From Eurosta solidaginis (Eukaryota; Arthropoda; Insecta; Diptera; Tephritidae): a DNA stretch of 64,000 nucleotides. The stretch covers positions 52,920,779 through 52,984,778 of the forward strand of contig NC_090319.1 of NCBI RefSeq assembly GCF_040869045.1, in the 5' to 3' direction. Made by a program: the position numbers and the translations under genes. Below the pieces are notes generated by a model. It did not search any database and was not told the DNA's origin. It saw only the letters and a program-made list of their open reading frames with translations. Below are positions 20,063-33,200 of this stretch, piece by piece. The first letter of the stretch is position 1, and each line of letters opens with the position of its first letter.

Positions 20063-20955
20063 ACATTCTTGCCTTCTGGCTCTTCTCGTTTGGATCTACT
20101 TCAGGACTATTTAGACTCATTTCAATAATGGTGTATACTAAATCTACTAGTTTTGAACTGTTGCAAATGTAAACTAATGACATTTAATAGAGTCCACCCA
20201 GTTTTAAGGTCCTATGTGCTAGATGGTGCTCCCTTGGAGCGTATATCTGTGATATGTGACCTAGGTGTTCTTTTTGATGCGAAACTGAGCTTTAACATGC
20301 ATATTTCATCTATCATAAACAAAGCATCGGGTGTACTTAGATTTATTAAAAGATGGGCTAAAAAATTTGACGATCCTTATCTAACCAAGACCCTTTACAC
20401 ATCATTGGTACGCCCAATACTAGAGTATTGCTCCTGTATTTGATCTCCGGGATATAAAAATCATATAGATCGAATTGAATCGGTAGAGAAGCAGTTTCTA
20501 ATCTTCGCATTACGTGGTCTACTAACTGGGAATCAAATTCTCATCTCCTGCCTTATAGAAATAGACTTCTTCTCATTAGGTTGCCAACTTTAGAGAATAG
20601 AAGAGCATTACTCGGGGTAATGTTCTTTCATAAACTAATTATCGGAGAGATAGACTCCACTCACCTTGTAAGCAGACTAAATTTTTCTGTTCCTGTGAGA
20701 ACTTCGATACACTATGCTCTCTTTCATTTACCCATTCCCCGGCGAAATTTTGTCAAATTTAGCCCTTTTCGCAATTGGTGCTCGCGCTATAATGAACTGT
20801 ATAACTTTATTAGTTTTGAATATTCGATTGCTGCTATCCATAAGGAAATACTCTCACGTTTTTCTTTCATATTCAATTTGAATAAAATCTTAATTTATAA
20901 CGTGTTATTTATTTTTAAATTAGCATGGACGTTGCATTCTTATCATCTCCGTAAT
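20063..20955 (+). pseudogene. Jockey-like non-LTR reverse transcriptase, 3' fragment
   Basis: Continuation of 12226-12946 after the insert. SSRLDLLQDYLDSFQ, a stop, WCILNLLVLNCCKCKLMTF, then LGVLFDAKLSFNMHI, VRPILEYCS and the C-terminal region (LENRRALLGVMFFHKLI). Stops at 20126-20128 and 20441-20443 and a shift near 20560 show decay. The 3' end is cut at 20955 by a MITE, so no tail or target duplication remains. Confidence 0.8.
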
Positions 20956-21290
20956 CATTGTTTACTATATAGTTTGGCAACTTAAATTGAGGTTATGTTG
21001 CGAATAGAGTGGAAGGCACTCGAATTCAGTGAAAGAAGGGAATGAAGAACAGTAGGAAGAGCAGAGTTGCATTGGATTAATATACCTTCAATCATTGTAT
21101 CAATATTAAAGATAAATTTAGAAAAAATAATTAAATACTTGAGTATAAGCAAACATTTTCTTTCAATTACTCCAATTAAGGTGTCCTAGATGCTATATAT
21201 TACAAAATTATAACATTTTATGTCTGTTTAAAAATTTAATGAATTTCCTTAAAGACTTCCGTAATATGGCCATTAGTGATGTTTGTGTAT
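20956..21290 (+). mobile_element. hAT-like MITE, 3'-truncated copy
   Basis: Begins CATTGTTTACTATATAGTTT, the left end of the family defined by the full copy at 62778-63176, and follows it to about 'ccattagtgatg' (near 21280) before diverging. The right terminus is missing. Confidence 0.75.
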
Positions 21291-21372
21291 TGCTGTCATC
21301 CGGTGGCAAAATAAATAATTAGGATGTAAATGCAACAACAACGATTTGAGCCAGATAAATACAGATAGAAGT

Positions 21373-22208
21373 CAGGGGGCCTACTCTGTATTGCGATGCG
21401 AAAGGCAGTGCGATGCGAAAATAAATTGCGATGCGAAAGGTAATTGGAACTCTGTAGCACTATCGCATCGCTAACAATGTCGCTTTTTTATTTTTCGCTA
21501 ATTTTTTGCTTGAGTATGCATCACTGACCAAACTCAAAGAAAGAGAACAAAAGAAACAAGGCGATTACAATTTCGGCAAACGATTAATTTTTGTTAAACA
21601 AATTAAAAAAAGGATTCTGTAGCATTATGGAACGATTTAAATGAAGAAAGGATTGATTTAAATGAAGAAATCCTCCCAGTTCAGAAATTGAACTGGAAGA
21701 AGTGAACGTGATAAATACAGAAAACGTGGAAAATCATAGAATGGGAAATATTGCTAGTTGTATCAGAGAACAAATAAAAAATGACATGATTTCAAATAGA
21801 AATGCTTTATAAAAAAGTGGTTTCGATTTAATTGTTATTTATTTATGTATTTTAAGTCCACTAGGATTACAAATTGTTGCTTTTGTGTTTGTTTTGTTTT
21901 TTGAGTTGTCCTATATATTTTTAAATGAATATAAAGATATCAATTTATAAAATCATCAATCAATACTTACATATTTGAGCAATGCGAATGCCTATTACTT
22001 GTAGCAAGAAAAATGCGAAAATTAATGCTGTTTGACATTCGCTTTCGCTTTACAGAGTGCCGGCAATGCGAAAAGGGAGAAAAATTGCGAATGGGCAAAA
22101 TGCGAATGCGAAAGTCAAAATATACAAGCGAATGTCAAGATACAGAGTACCGATTTTGCGATTTCGCGTATTTTTTCTTTCGCATCGCAATACAGAGTAG
22201 GCCCCCTG
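21373..22208. mobile_element. MITE with 31-bp inverted repeats and GCGATGCGAAA repeats
   Basis: Ends CAGGGGGCCTACTCTGTATT and its complement; the match continues through GCGATGCGAAA. The subterminal regions carry repeated GCGATGCGAAA / AATGCGAAA words (three on the left, several on the right), which may be transposase binding sites. 836 bp, no transposase. The target duplication is not clear (GT at most), so the superfamily is open. The ORFs at 22013-22252 are repeat translations. Confidence 0.75.
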
Positions 22209-22465
22209 GTTCATTTTGTGAGGCAGATAATTTGTTAATTACTTCTTTTTAGGTTGGCAACGCGGCCTTCAATAAACCTACTTTTTCAAACATAGATGTC
22301 GCTGCTTAGCCTTTCGCCGTATGAGTTAAATGAAAAACAGCGGCGAAATCTGCTGATCACATTTCACGTGTGCGACATCTGCTTTTCAAGTCTCTCAATG
22401 ATCCAGAGCATTCCCGTGAAAATTGAACGTGAGCCGGAGCTGTAAAAATCACTGGAAGACCGCAA

Positions 22466-22563
22466 TTGTTTACTATATAGTTTGCCAGCTTAAATTGAGG
22501 TTATGTTGCGAAAAGAGTGGAAGGCAGTGAAATAGGCAGTCGAATATAAATAAAATATTGTTT
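22466..22563 (+). mobile_element. Left part of a hAT-like MITE (host of later insertions)
   Basis: CAATTGTTTACTATATAGTTTG through 'ggcagtcgaatataaataaa', close to the 353-bp MITE subtype at 54642-54994. Interrupted at 22563 by the hAT element. The downstream part resumes at 24585-24666 ('tattgttttaataacaac', 'aaacgccttat') and, after the Helitron-like chain, at 49629-49787. Confidence 0.7.
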
Positions 22564-22756
22564 GGTAATTGTTTACTTTAGCTCACAAGTGCTAAAATCC
22601 GACCAAAAATATCGGAGATGTGTCAAAAGCCGCGTTTTGATCCCAGGACCACGAATCCGAGAGCGGAAATTCAAAATTGTATTTCTGTCAAAAGTTATTT
22701 CCAAAAAACTGAAAAATGGCCCCGGAGCGCTCCGAAACCGGGGGTGGGATTCATAG

Positions 22757-24256
22757 TGTCACGGATATTAGCATCACTAAGTTATCCCATCACTAAGGCG
22801 ATGCTAAGGTCATGCCAAGCAGTATTTACGTTAATAATCAAATCAAGTATACACATATATAAGGCAGCCCAGAGAGATGTCACACACAGATGCATTTACT
22901 TATACGCCTATGTGCGCGCGAGAGACTGTAAACTACAAACATTCACATCAATAATTCAATAAAAATAAATAAATAAAAAAATAAAAAAATTGTAACGATT
23001 TTACTTGCAAATCCTCTTATTTGCAATCCTCTGCTAAGTTCGAATCACTAAACTGTTGAATAAATAACTCCAATATTGAATAATGGAAAATGGCCTTTAT
23101 TCAAGTACTTCACAATAACACTTGTACTTTGCAACGACCCTGCAAAAACGCTCGCGTCAATCCACGTCATTTGACTAGTCATTTTACAGTCATAGGTTAT
23201 ATTCATAGTCACATTTGCATGGGCGTTGGTAAGTTTTGTGACCAAATTTTTTGTAGGGGAATAGCTTACTTAATAACCAAACTGATTGACAGCTCAAATG
23301 AAACTCTACTATTCAAAATAATACTGCTATAGCTCGCTAGATAGCGCTTAATCCAAATCTCAAATCAAACTGAATTGCAGCGCCTCTACATCTGTTGCCT
23401 TTTATACCCTTTGGTTTCCTCGTTCGCATTTTTCCAGAATGTACTAGCATTGTCCATGAGCTCTCAAACTTCTCAGCTATAACTAAAATTGCACAATTTT
23501 ATACATCTTTTAGGCGCTTCCAGAATCTACTAGTCCAGTAGCTCTCAAACTTCTCAGATATATGCATGTGTTTGTGCATTGACTCTCCGCTGCTCGTATT
23601 CGTACATGGTACATATGTGTAGACGCAATTATTTATTCGTTTATGTAGATACATAAAGATTGAATTATTGATGTGAATGTTTGTAGTTTACAGTCTCTCG
23701 CGCGCACATAGGCGTATAAGTAAATGCATCTGTGTGTGACATCTCTCTGGGCTGCCTTATATATGTGTATACTTGATTTGATTATTAACGTAAATCATTG
23801 TAAACTTTACCAAGTAGCGCAACTAACGGCTGATCGCTCAAAATTTGCACACACACACAAACATTACTAATGGCCATATTACGGAAATCTTAGGGAAATT
23901 GAAGTTAAATTTTTAAACAGACATAAAATGTTATAATTTTGGAATATATAGCATCTAGGACACCTTAATTGCAGTAATTGAAAGAAAATGTTTGCTTATA
24001 CTCAAGTATTTAATTATTTTTTCTAAATTTATCTTTAATATTGATGCAATGATTGATCCAATGCAACTCTGGTCTTCCTACTGTTCTTCATTCCACTCCA
24101 TTCGAGTGCCTATTTTCACGGCCTGCGAGTGCCTTCCACTCTATTCGCAACATAACCTCGAATTAAGCTGCCAAACTATATAGTAAACAATGACGTAAAT
24201 ACTGCTTGGCATGGCCTTACTGATGGGATAACTTAGTTTTGCTAATATCCGTGACA
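22757..24256. mobile_element. Inverted gypsy-like LTR pair with 4-bp duplication
   Basis: A forward LTR 5' segment (22757 to about 22955, TGTCACGGATATTAGC...) faces a near-full LTR in reverse (about 22991-24256, ending ...GCTAATATCCGTGACA), related to the 14042 LTR. Both outer ends are LTR 5' ends, flanked by ATAG (22753-22756, 24257-24260). About 35 bp of A-rich sequence lies between. No internal coding region. A MITE (23796-24192) interrupts the reverse LTR. Confidence 0.75.
23796..24192 (-). mobile_element. hAT-like MITE, 397 bp, inside LTR
   Basis: Full-length copy in reverse orientation. Perfect 8-bp duplication ACGTAAAT (23788-23795, 24193-24200). The undisturbed site is visible in the forward LTR segment near 22845 (complement of AACGTAAATACTGC). 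Copies recur at 26566-26962 and 29348-29744 by the tandem duplication. Confidence 0.9.
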
Positions 24257-24666
24257 ATAGTATTTTTGCGAAGAACATCTTCTGCATTGGCGGCCTTCTT
24301 GGCGGCCGCGCTTATAAAAAATTACCCTGGGTATTTCCAACACCGGTTTGGAGACCAAAACTATATTCGCGCAAAACACTTACCCACAGTTTTTCTTATG
24401 GGTACTACAAAATCATCAAAACAACAACAACCACATGAAAATTTTTAATTTTTTTTGCAAATATCTCCGAAACGAAATAAAATTTTGATTTTCCGCCTTC
24501 GGATTCGTGATCCTGGGTGCAAAGCGCGTCTTTTGATATTTTTGGATGAGTTTTAGCAGTTGTGAGCTAAAGTAAACAATTACCTATTGTTTTAATAACA
24601 ACAAAAACGCCTTATCTAATTCTAATCTAATATCTAACATATCTAATCTAATTCTAATATCTAATA

Positions 24667-26210
24667 TATATTATAAATGGCAAAGTTTGGATGTGAAGAT
24701 GTTTGGATGTTTGGATGTTTGGATGTTTGGATGTTTGGATGTTTGTCCAGACGTTTGTCTTTGTGACTCAATCACGCAAGAACGGCTGGACCGATTTGGA
24801 TGAAATTTTGCACACATATAGCCAATAGTCTAGAAGGATCTACTAACTATATATTTTTGAAAAGGGGCGTGGTCCCCGCCCCCTAGGGACAGTTATAATT
24901 TAATTATTATATTTTTTCGTCTTTGCGACTGAATCACGCCAGAATGGCTACACGGATTTTGATGAAATTTGGGACACAGACAGTAGTGTACTAGCGAAAT
25001 TTTTTTCGAACAAGGAAAGAGGGGTGGGGGTCCCACGACCCCTTCGAGAAATTATTTTTCAATAATTTTTACACATTATAACTTTACGTATACTGGCCTT
25101 CACCAATATCACAGACTCAAGGGGTCAAATAAGTCGAGGGCTTACAAAGTAAGCAGTGACACCCTCCGCCCGCCCCCCTTCCTTTATCTCCCCCTCTGGT
25201 GTAAAATCTATAAATTGTTATAACTCAATATAAATTTTCTCCTAAATCAATAGTTTTTAGTATCTGGTACATACAGAACGAGATCTAGACAATTTTGGAG
25301 GAACGATCAGTGGTCCTCTCCTCTACTCCCGCCAACCGCCCTCCTTCAATTGTTTTTATTAGCACGCTTTTATTAGCTTTACCTGTATGTTTCTATGTAA
25401 CTTTTTATTCGCTCCAATGCGCCTGCTGCCTTATTAACATGGTTTTATAATTAGCTTCACCTTATTTGTAATCCCGTAAGGGTCATATCGAGACCCTCCG
25501 GGATCATTTCTGGATGGTTTTCGGGATCGGTCCGGGATTACGCCGGGGTAATTTCGGGACTTTTTCGGGACTATTTCGGGATCATTTTGGGACCCTTCCG
25601 GGATCATTTCTGTATAGTTTTCGGGATCCGTCCGGGATCCCGTCGGGGTTATTTTGGGACATTTTCGGGACTATTCCGGAATCATTTCGGGACTATTTCG
25701 CGATCATTTGGGGACCCTTCCGGAATCATTTCTGGATGGTTTTCGGGATCCGTGCGGGATCTCGTCGGGGTCATATGGGGACTTTTTCGGGATCATTTGG
25801 GGGCTCTTCCGGCATCATTTCTGGATGGTTTTCGGGATCGGTCCGGGATATCGTCGGGGTCATTTGGGGACTTTTTCGGGATCATTTGGGGGCTCTTCCG
25901 GCATCATTTCTGGATGGTTTTCGGGATCAGTCCGGGATCTCGTCGGGGTCATTTGGGGACTTTTTCGGTATCATTTTGGGGCTCATCCGGTTCGGCATCA
26001 TTTCTGGATGGTTTTCGGGATCCGTCCGGGATCCCGTCGGGGTCATTTCGGGACTTTTTCGCGACTAATACGGGATCATTTGGGAACCCTTTCGGCATCA
26101 TTTCTGGATGGTTTTCGGGATCCGTCCGGGATCCCATTAGGGTAATTTCGGGACTATTAGGGGATCATTTGGGAACCTTTCCGGCATCATTTCTGGATAA
26201 TTTTCGGGAT
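24667..26210 (+). mobile_element. Helitron-like element, 5' part (unit 1)
   Basis: Starts TATATTATAAATGG, then (GGATGTTT)n, the AACGGCTGGACCGATTTGGA block and about 800 bp of conserved 5' DNA, followed by an 89-bp array (about 25470-26210) cut by the tandem-unit junction. Confidence 0.7.
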
Positions 26211-27448
26211 GTACTAGCATTGTCCATGAGCTCTCAAACTTCTCAGCTATAACTAAAATTGCACAATTTTATACATCTTTTAGGCGCTTCCAGAATCTAC
26301 TAGTCCAGTAGCTCTCAAACTTCTCAGATATATGCATGTGTTTGTGCATTGACTCTCCGCTGCTCGTATTCGTACATGGTACATATGTGTAGACGCAATT
26401 ATTTATTCGTTTATGTAGATACATAAAGATTGAATTATTGATGTGAATGTTTGTAGTTTACAGTCTCTCGCGCGCACATAGGCGTATAAGTAAATGCATC
26501 TGTGTGTGACATCTCTCTGGGCTGCCTTATATATGTGTATACTTGATTTGATTATTAACGTAAATCATTGTAAACTTTACCAAGTAGCGCAACTAACGGC
26601 TGATCGCTCAAAATTTGCACACACACACAAACATTACTAATGGCCATATTACGGAAATCTTAGGGAAATTGAAGTTAAATTTTTAAACAGACATAAAATG
26701 TTATAATTTTGGAATATATAGCATCTAGGACACCTTAATTGCAGTAATTGAAAGAAAATGTTTGCTTATACTCAAGTATTTAATTATTTTTTCTAAATTT
26801 ATCTTTAATATTGATGCAATGATTGATCCAATGCAACTCTGGTCTTCCTACTGTTCTTCATTCCACTCCATTCGAGTGCCTATTTTCACGGCCTGCGAGT
26901 GCCTTCCACTCTATTCGCAACATAACCTCGAATTAAGCTGCCAAACTATATAGTAAACAATGACGTAAATACTGCTTGGCATGGCCTTACTGATGGGATA
27001 ACTTAGTTTTGCTAATATCCGTGACAATAGTATTTTTGCGAAGAACATCTTCTGCATTGGCGGCCTTCTTGGCGGCCGCGCTTATAAAAAATTACCCTGG
27101 GTATTTCCAACACCGGTTTGGAGACCAAAACTATATTCGCGCAAAACACTTACCCACAGTTTTTCTTATGGGTACTACAAAATCATCAAAACAACAACAA
27201 CCACATGAAAATTTTTAATTTTTTTTGCAAATATCTCCGAAACGAAATAAAATTTTGATTTTCCGCCTTCGGATTCGTGATCCTGGGTGCAAAGCGCGTC
27301 TTTTGACACCTCTTCTGATATTTTTGGATGAGTTTTAGCAGTTGTGAGCTAAAGTAAACAATTACCTATTGTTTTAATAACAACAAAAACGCCTTATCTA
27401 ATTCTAATCTAATATCTAACATATCTAATCTAATTCTAATATCTAATA

Positions 27449-28992
27449 TATATTATAAATGGCAAAGTTTGGATGTGAAGATGTTTGGATGTTTGGATGT
27501 TTGGATGTTTGGATGTTTGGATGTTTGTCCAGACGTTTGTCTTTGTGACTCAATCACGCAAGAACGGCTGGACCGATTTGGATGAAATTTTGCACACATA
27601 TAGCCAATAGTCTAGAAGGATCTACTAACTATATATTTTTGAAAAGGGGCGTGGTCCCCGCCCCCTAGGGACAGTTATAATTTAATTATTATATTTTTTC
27701 GTCTTTGCGACTGAATCACGCCAGAATGGCTACACGGATTTTGATGAAATTTGGGACACAGACAGTAGTGTACTAGCGAAATTTTTTTCGAACAAGGAAA
27801 GAGGGGTGGGGGTCCCACGACCCCTTCGAGAAATTATTTTTCAATAATTTTTACACATTATAACTTTACGTATACTGGCCTTCACCAATATCACAGACTC
27901 AAGGGGTCAAATAAGTCGAGGGCTTACAAAGTAAGCAGTGACACCCTCCGCCCGCCCCCCTTCCTTTATCTCCCCCTCTGGTGTAAAATCTATAAATTGT
28001 TATAACTCAATATAAATTTTCTCCTAAATCAATAGTTTTTAGTATCTGGTACATACAGAACGAGATCTAGACAATTTTGGAGGAACGATCAGTGGTCCTC
28101 TCCTCTACTCCCGCCAACCGCCCTCCTTCAATTGTTTTTATTAGCACGCTTTTATTAGCTTTACCTGTATGTTTCTATGTAACTTTTTATTCGCTCCAAT
28201 GCGCCTGCTGCCTTATTAACATGGTTTTATAATTAGCTTCACCTTATTTGTAATCCCGTAAGGGTCATATCGAGACCCTCCGGGATCATTTCTGGATGGT
28301 TTTCGGGATCGGTCCGGGATTACGCCGGGGTAATTTCGGGACTTTTTCGGGACTATTTCGGGATCATTTTGGGACCCTTCCGGGATCATTTCTGTATAGT
28401 TTTCGGGATCCGTCCGGGATCCCGTCGGGGTTATTTTGGGACATTTTCGGGACTATTCCGGAATCATTTCGGGACTATTTCGCGATCATTTGGGGACCCT
28501 TCCGGAATCATTTCTGGATGGTTTTCGGGATCCGTGCGGGATCTCGTCGGGGTCATATGGGGACTTTTTCGGGATCATTTGGGGGCTCTTCCGGCATCAT
28601 TTCTGGATGGTTTTCGGGATCGGTCCGGGATATCGTCGGGGTCATTTGGGGACTTTTTCGGGATCATTTGGGGGCTCTTCCGGCATCATTTCTGGATGGT
28701 TTTCGGGATCAGTCCGGGATCTCGTCGGGGTCATTTGGGGACTTTTTCGGTATCATTTTGGGGCTCATCCGGTTCGGCATCATTTCTGGATGGTTTTCGG
28801 GATCCGTCCGGGATCCCGTCGGGGTCATTTCGGGACTTTTTCGCGACTAATACGGGATCATTTGGGAACCCTTTCGGCATCATTTCTGGATGGTTTTCGG
28901 GATCCGTCCGGGATCCCATTAGGGTAATTTCGGGACTATTAGGGGATCATTTGGGAACCTTTCCGGCATCATTTCTGGATAATTTTCGGGAT
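27449..28992 (+). mobile_element. Helitron-like element, 5' part (unit 2)
   Basis: Duplicate of the 24667-26210 element in the second tandem unit, cut at the same array position. Its array occupies about 28252-28992. Confidence 0.7.
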
Positions 28993-30230
28993 GTACTAGC
29001 ATTGTCCATGAGCTCTCAAACTTCTCAGCTATAACTAAAATTGCACAATTTTATACATCTTTTAGGCGCTTCCAGAATCTACTAGTCCAGTAGCTCTCAA
29101 ACTTCTCAGATATATGCATGTGTTTGTGCATTGACTCTCCGCTGCTCGTATTCGTACATGGTACATATGTGTAGACGCAATTATTTATTCGTTTATGTAG
29201 ATACATAAAGATTGAATTATTGATGTGAATGTTTGTAGTTTACAGTCTCTCGCGCGCACATAGGCGTATAAGTAAATGCATCTGTGTGTGACATCTCTCT
29301 GGGCTGCCTTATATATGTGTATACTTGATTTGATTATTAACGTAAATCATTGTAAACTTTACCAAGTAGCGCAACTAACGGCTGATCGCTCAAAATTTGC
29401 ACACACACACAAACATTACTAATGGCCATATTACGGAAATCTTAGGGAAATTGAAGTTAAATTTTTAAACAGACATAAAATGTTATAATTTTGGAATATA
29501 TAGCATCTAGGACACCTTAATTGCAGTAATTGAAAGAAAATGTTTGCTTATACTCAAGTATTTAATTATTTTTTCTAAATTTATCTTTAATATTGATGCA
29601 ATGATTGATCCAATGCAACTCTGGTCTTCCTACTGTTCTTCATTCCACTCCATTCGAGTGCCTATTTTCACGGCCTGCGAGTGCCTTCCACTCTATTCGC
29701 AACATAACCTCGAATTAAGCTGCCAAACTATATAGTAAACAATGACGTAAATACTGCTTGGCATGGCCTTACTGATGGGATAACTTAGTTTTGCTAATAT
29801 CCGTGACAATAGTATTTTTGCGAAGAACATCTTCTGCATTGGCGGCCTTCTTGGCGGCCGCGCTTATAAAAAATTACCCTGGGTATTTCCAACACCGGTT
29901 TGGAGACCAAAACTATATTCGCGCAAAACACTTACCCACAGTTTTTCTTATGGGTACTACAAAATCATCAAAACAACAACAACCACATGAAAATTTTTAA
30001 TTTTTTTTGCAAATATCTCCGAAACGAAATAAAATTTTGATTTTCCGCCTTCGGATTCGTGATCCTGGGTGCAAAGCGCGTCTTTTGACACCTCTTCTGA
30101 TATTTTTGGATGAGTTTTAGCAGTTGTGAGCTAAAGTAAACAATTACCTATTGTTTTAATAACAACAAAAACGCCTTATCTAATTCTAATCTAATATCTA
30201 ACATATCTAATCTAATTCTAATATCTAATA

Positions 30231-33200
30231 TATATTATAAATGGCAAAGTTTGGATGTGAAGATGTTTGGATGTTTGGATGTTTGGATGTTTGGATGTTT
30301 GGATGTTTGGATGTTTGTCCAGACGTTTGTCTTTGTGACTCAATCACGCAAGAACGGCTGGACCGATTTGGATGAAATTTTGCACACATATAGCCAATAG
30401 TCTAGAAGGATCTACTAACTATATATTTTTGAAAAGGGGCGTGGTCCCCGCCCCCTAGGGACAGTTATAATTTAATTATTATATTTTTTCGTCTTTGCGA
30501 CTGAATCACGCCAGAATGGCTACACGGATTTTGATGAAATTTGGGACACAGACAGTAGTGTACTAGCGAAGTTTTTTTCGAACAAGGAAAGAGGGGTGGG
30601 GGTCCCACGACCCCTTCGAGAAATTATTTTTCAATAATTTTTACACATTATAACTTTACGTATACTGGCCTTCACCAATATCACAGACTCAAGGGGTCAA
30701 ATAAGTCGAGGGCTTACAAAGTAAGCAGTGACACCCTCCGCCCGCCCCCCTTCCTTTATCTCCCCCTCTGGTGTAAAATCTATAAATTGTTATAACTCAA
30801 TATAAATTTTCTCCTAAATCAATAGTTTTTAGTATCTGGTACATACAGAACGAGATCTAGACAATTTTGGAGGAACGATCAGTGGTCCTCTCCTCTACTC
30901 CCGCCAACCGCCCTCCTTCAATTGTTTTTATTAGCACGCTTTTATTAGCTTTACCTGTATGTTTCTATGTAACTTTTTATTCGCTCCAATGCGCCTGCTG
31001 CCTTATTAACATGGTTTTATAATTAGCTTCACCTTATTTGTAATCCCGTAAGGGTCATATCGAGACCCTCCGGGATCATTTCTGGATGGTTTTCGGGATC
31101 GGTCCGGGATTACGCCGGGGTAATTTCGGGACTTTTTCGGGACTATTTCGGGATCATTTTGGGACCCTTCCGGGATCATTTCTGTATAGTTTTCGGGATC
31201 CGTCCGGGATCCCGTCGGGGTTATTTTGGGACATTTTCGGGACTATTCCGGAATCATTTCGGGACTATTTCGCGATCATTTGGGGACCCTTCCGGAATCA
31301 TTTCTGGATGGTTTTCGGGATCCGTGCGGGATCTCGTCGGGGTCATATGGGGACTTTTTCGGGATCATTTGGGGGCTCTTCCGGCATCATTTCTGGATGG
31401 TTTTCGGGATCGGTCCGGGATATCGTCGGGGTCATTTGGGGACTTTTTCGGGATCATTTGGGGGCTCTTCCGGCATCATTTCTGGATGGTTTTCGGGATC
31501 AGTCCGGGATCTCGTCGGGGTCATTTGGGGACTTTTTCGGTATCATTTTGGGGCTCATCCGGTTCGGCATCATTTCTGGATGGTTTTCGGGATCCGTCCG
31601 GGATCCCGTCGGGGTCATTTCGGGACTTTTTCGCGACTAATACGGGATCATTTGGGAACCCTTTCGGCATCATTTCTGGATGGTTTTCGGGATCCGTCCG
31701 GGATCCCATTAGGGTAATTTCGGGACTATTAGGGGATCATTTGGGAACCTTTCCGGCATCATTTCTGGATAATTTTCGGGATCCGTCCGGAATGCCGACG
31801 AGGTCATTCTGGGACTATTTCGGGATCATTTGGGATACCTACCGGCATCATTTCTGGATGGTTTTTGGGATTCGTCCGGGATCCCGTCGTGGTCCTTTCG
31901 GGACTTTTTTTTCGACTAATACGGGATCATTTGCGGACCCTTTCGGCATCATTTCTGGATAGTTGTCGGGATCCCGTCACGGCCATTTCGGGACTATTAG
32001 GGGATCATTTGAGGACCTTTCCGGCATCATTTCTGTATTGTTTTCGGAATCCTTTCGGGATCCCGTCAGGGTCATTTTGGGACTTTTTCGGGGCTAATAC
32101 GGGATCATTTGGGGATCCTCTAGGGGTCGTTTCGTGACTTTTTCTGTTTTATTTCGGGATCATTTGGGGACCCTTCCGGCATAATTTCTTGATGGTTTGC
32201 CGGATCCATCAGGGTCATTTCGGGACCATTTTGGGATCATTTGGGGACCCTTCCGAGATCATTTCTGGATCCGTCCGGGATGCCGTAGGAGTCATTTCGG
32301 GATTTTTTGTTACTTTTCCGGGATCATTTCTGGATCTGTGCGGGATCCCATCTGGGTCATTTCCGGACTATTTTGGGATCATTTTGGGATCCTTCCGGAA
32401 TCATTTCTGTATGGTTTTCGCGATCCGTCGTTGATTCCCTCGGAGCCATTTCGGAACCTTTTCTGGAGTATGTCGGGGTCATTTGGGGACTTTTTCGGGA
32501 TCATTTGGGGCTCTTCCGGCATCATTTCTGGATGGTTTTCGGGATCCGTGCGGGATCTCGTCGGGGTCATTTGGGGACTTTTTCGGGATCATTTGGGGGC
32601 TCTTCCGGCATCATTTCTGGATGGTTTTCGGGATCCGTCCGGGATATCGTCGGGGTCATTTGGGGACTTTTTCGGGATCATTTGGGGGCTCTTCCGGCAT
32701 CATTTCTGGATGGTTTTCGGGATCCGTCCGGGATCCCATCAGGGTAATTTCGGGACTATTAGGGGATCATTTGTGGACCTTTCCGGCATCATTTCTGGAT
32801 AATTTTCGGTATCCGTCCGGGATGCCGACGAGGTCATTTCGGATTATTTCGGGATCATTTGGGATACCTACCGGCATCATTTCTGGATGGTTTTTGGGAT
32901 TCGTCCGGGATCCCGTCGGGGTCATTTCGGGACTTTTTCTCGACTAATACGGGATCATTTGCGGACCCTTCCGGCATAATTTCTGGATAGTTGTCGGGAT
33001 CCGTTCGGGATCCCGTCACGGTCATTTCGGAACTATTAGGGGATCATTTGAGGACCTTTCCGGCATCATTTCTGGTTAGTTTTCGGGATCCTTTCCGGGT
33101 CCCATCAGGGTCATTTCGGGACTTTCGGCATCATTTAAGATTGGTTTTCAGGATTCGTCCGGGATCCGTCAGGGTAATTTCTGGACTTTTCCCAGACTAT

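Larger units (their letters stand above)
22564..24584. mobile_element. hAT-type element with LTR insert
   Basis: Inverted ends GGTAATTGTTTACTTTAGCT (22564) and the complement at 24584. The arms stay similar for more than 100 bp (22564-22690 against 24455-24584). Flanked by a perfect 8-bp repeat TATTGTTT (22556-22563 and 24585-24592), as for hAT. The centre is taken up by the inverted LTR structure at 22757-24256. No transposase. Confidence 0.85.
23441..31782. repeat. Three tandem copies of a 2.78-kb unit
   Basis: Units 23441-26210 (2770 bp), 26211-28992 (2782 bp) and 28993-31782 (2790 bp). Each runs from 'gtactagcattgtccatgag' inside the reverse LTR, through the hAT right arm and the 5' end of a Helitron-like element, into the first 8 or so 89-bp repeats, ending 'ataattttcgggat'. 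Differences I see are small: a 12-bp insertion (acacctcttctg) in units 2 and 3, one extra 8-bp GGATGTTT in unit 3, and an A/G change near 30571. The junction shares only AT with the left flank. Confidence 0.93.

Noticed and set aside
23992..24448. Repeated 63- and 69-codon ORFs (also at 26762 and 29544)
   Set aside because: They are translations of the MITE and of the hAT arm, copied by the tandem triplication.
24660..24760. Possible telomere-like or CRISPR-like array from GGATGTTT repeats
   Set aside because: A simple 8-bp microsatellite without spacers, at the 5' end of the Helitron-like element; its copy number varies between units.
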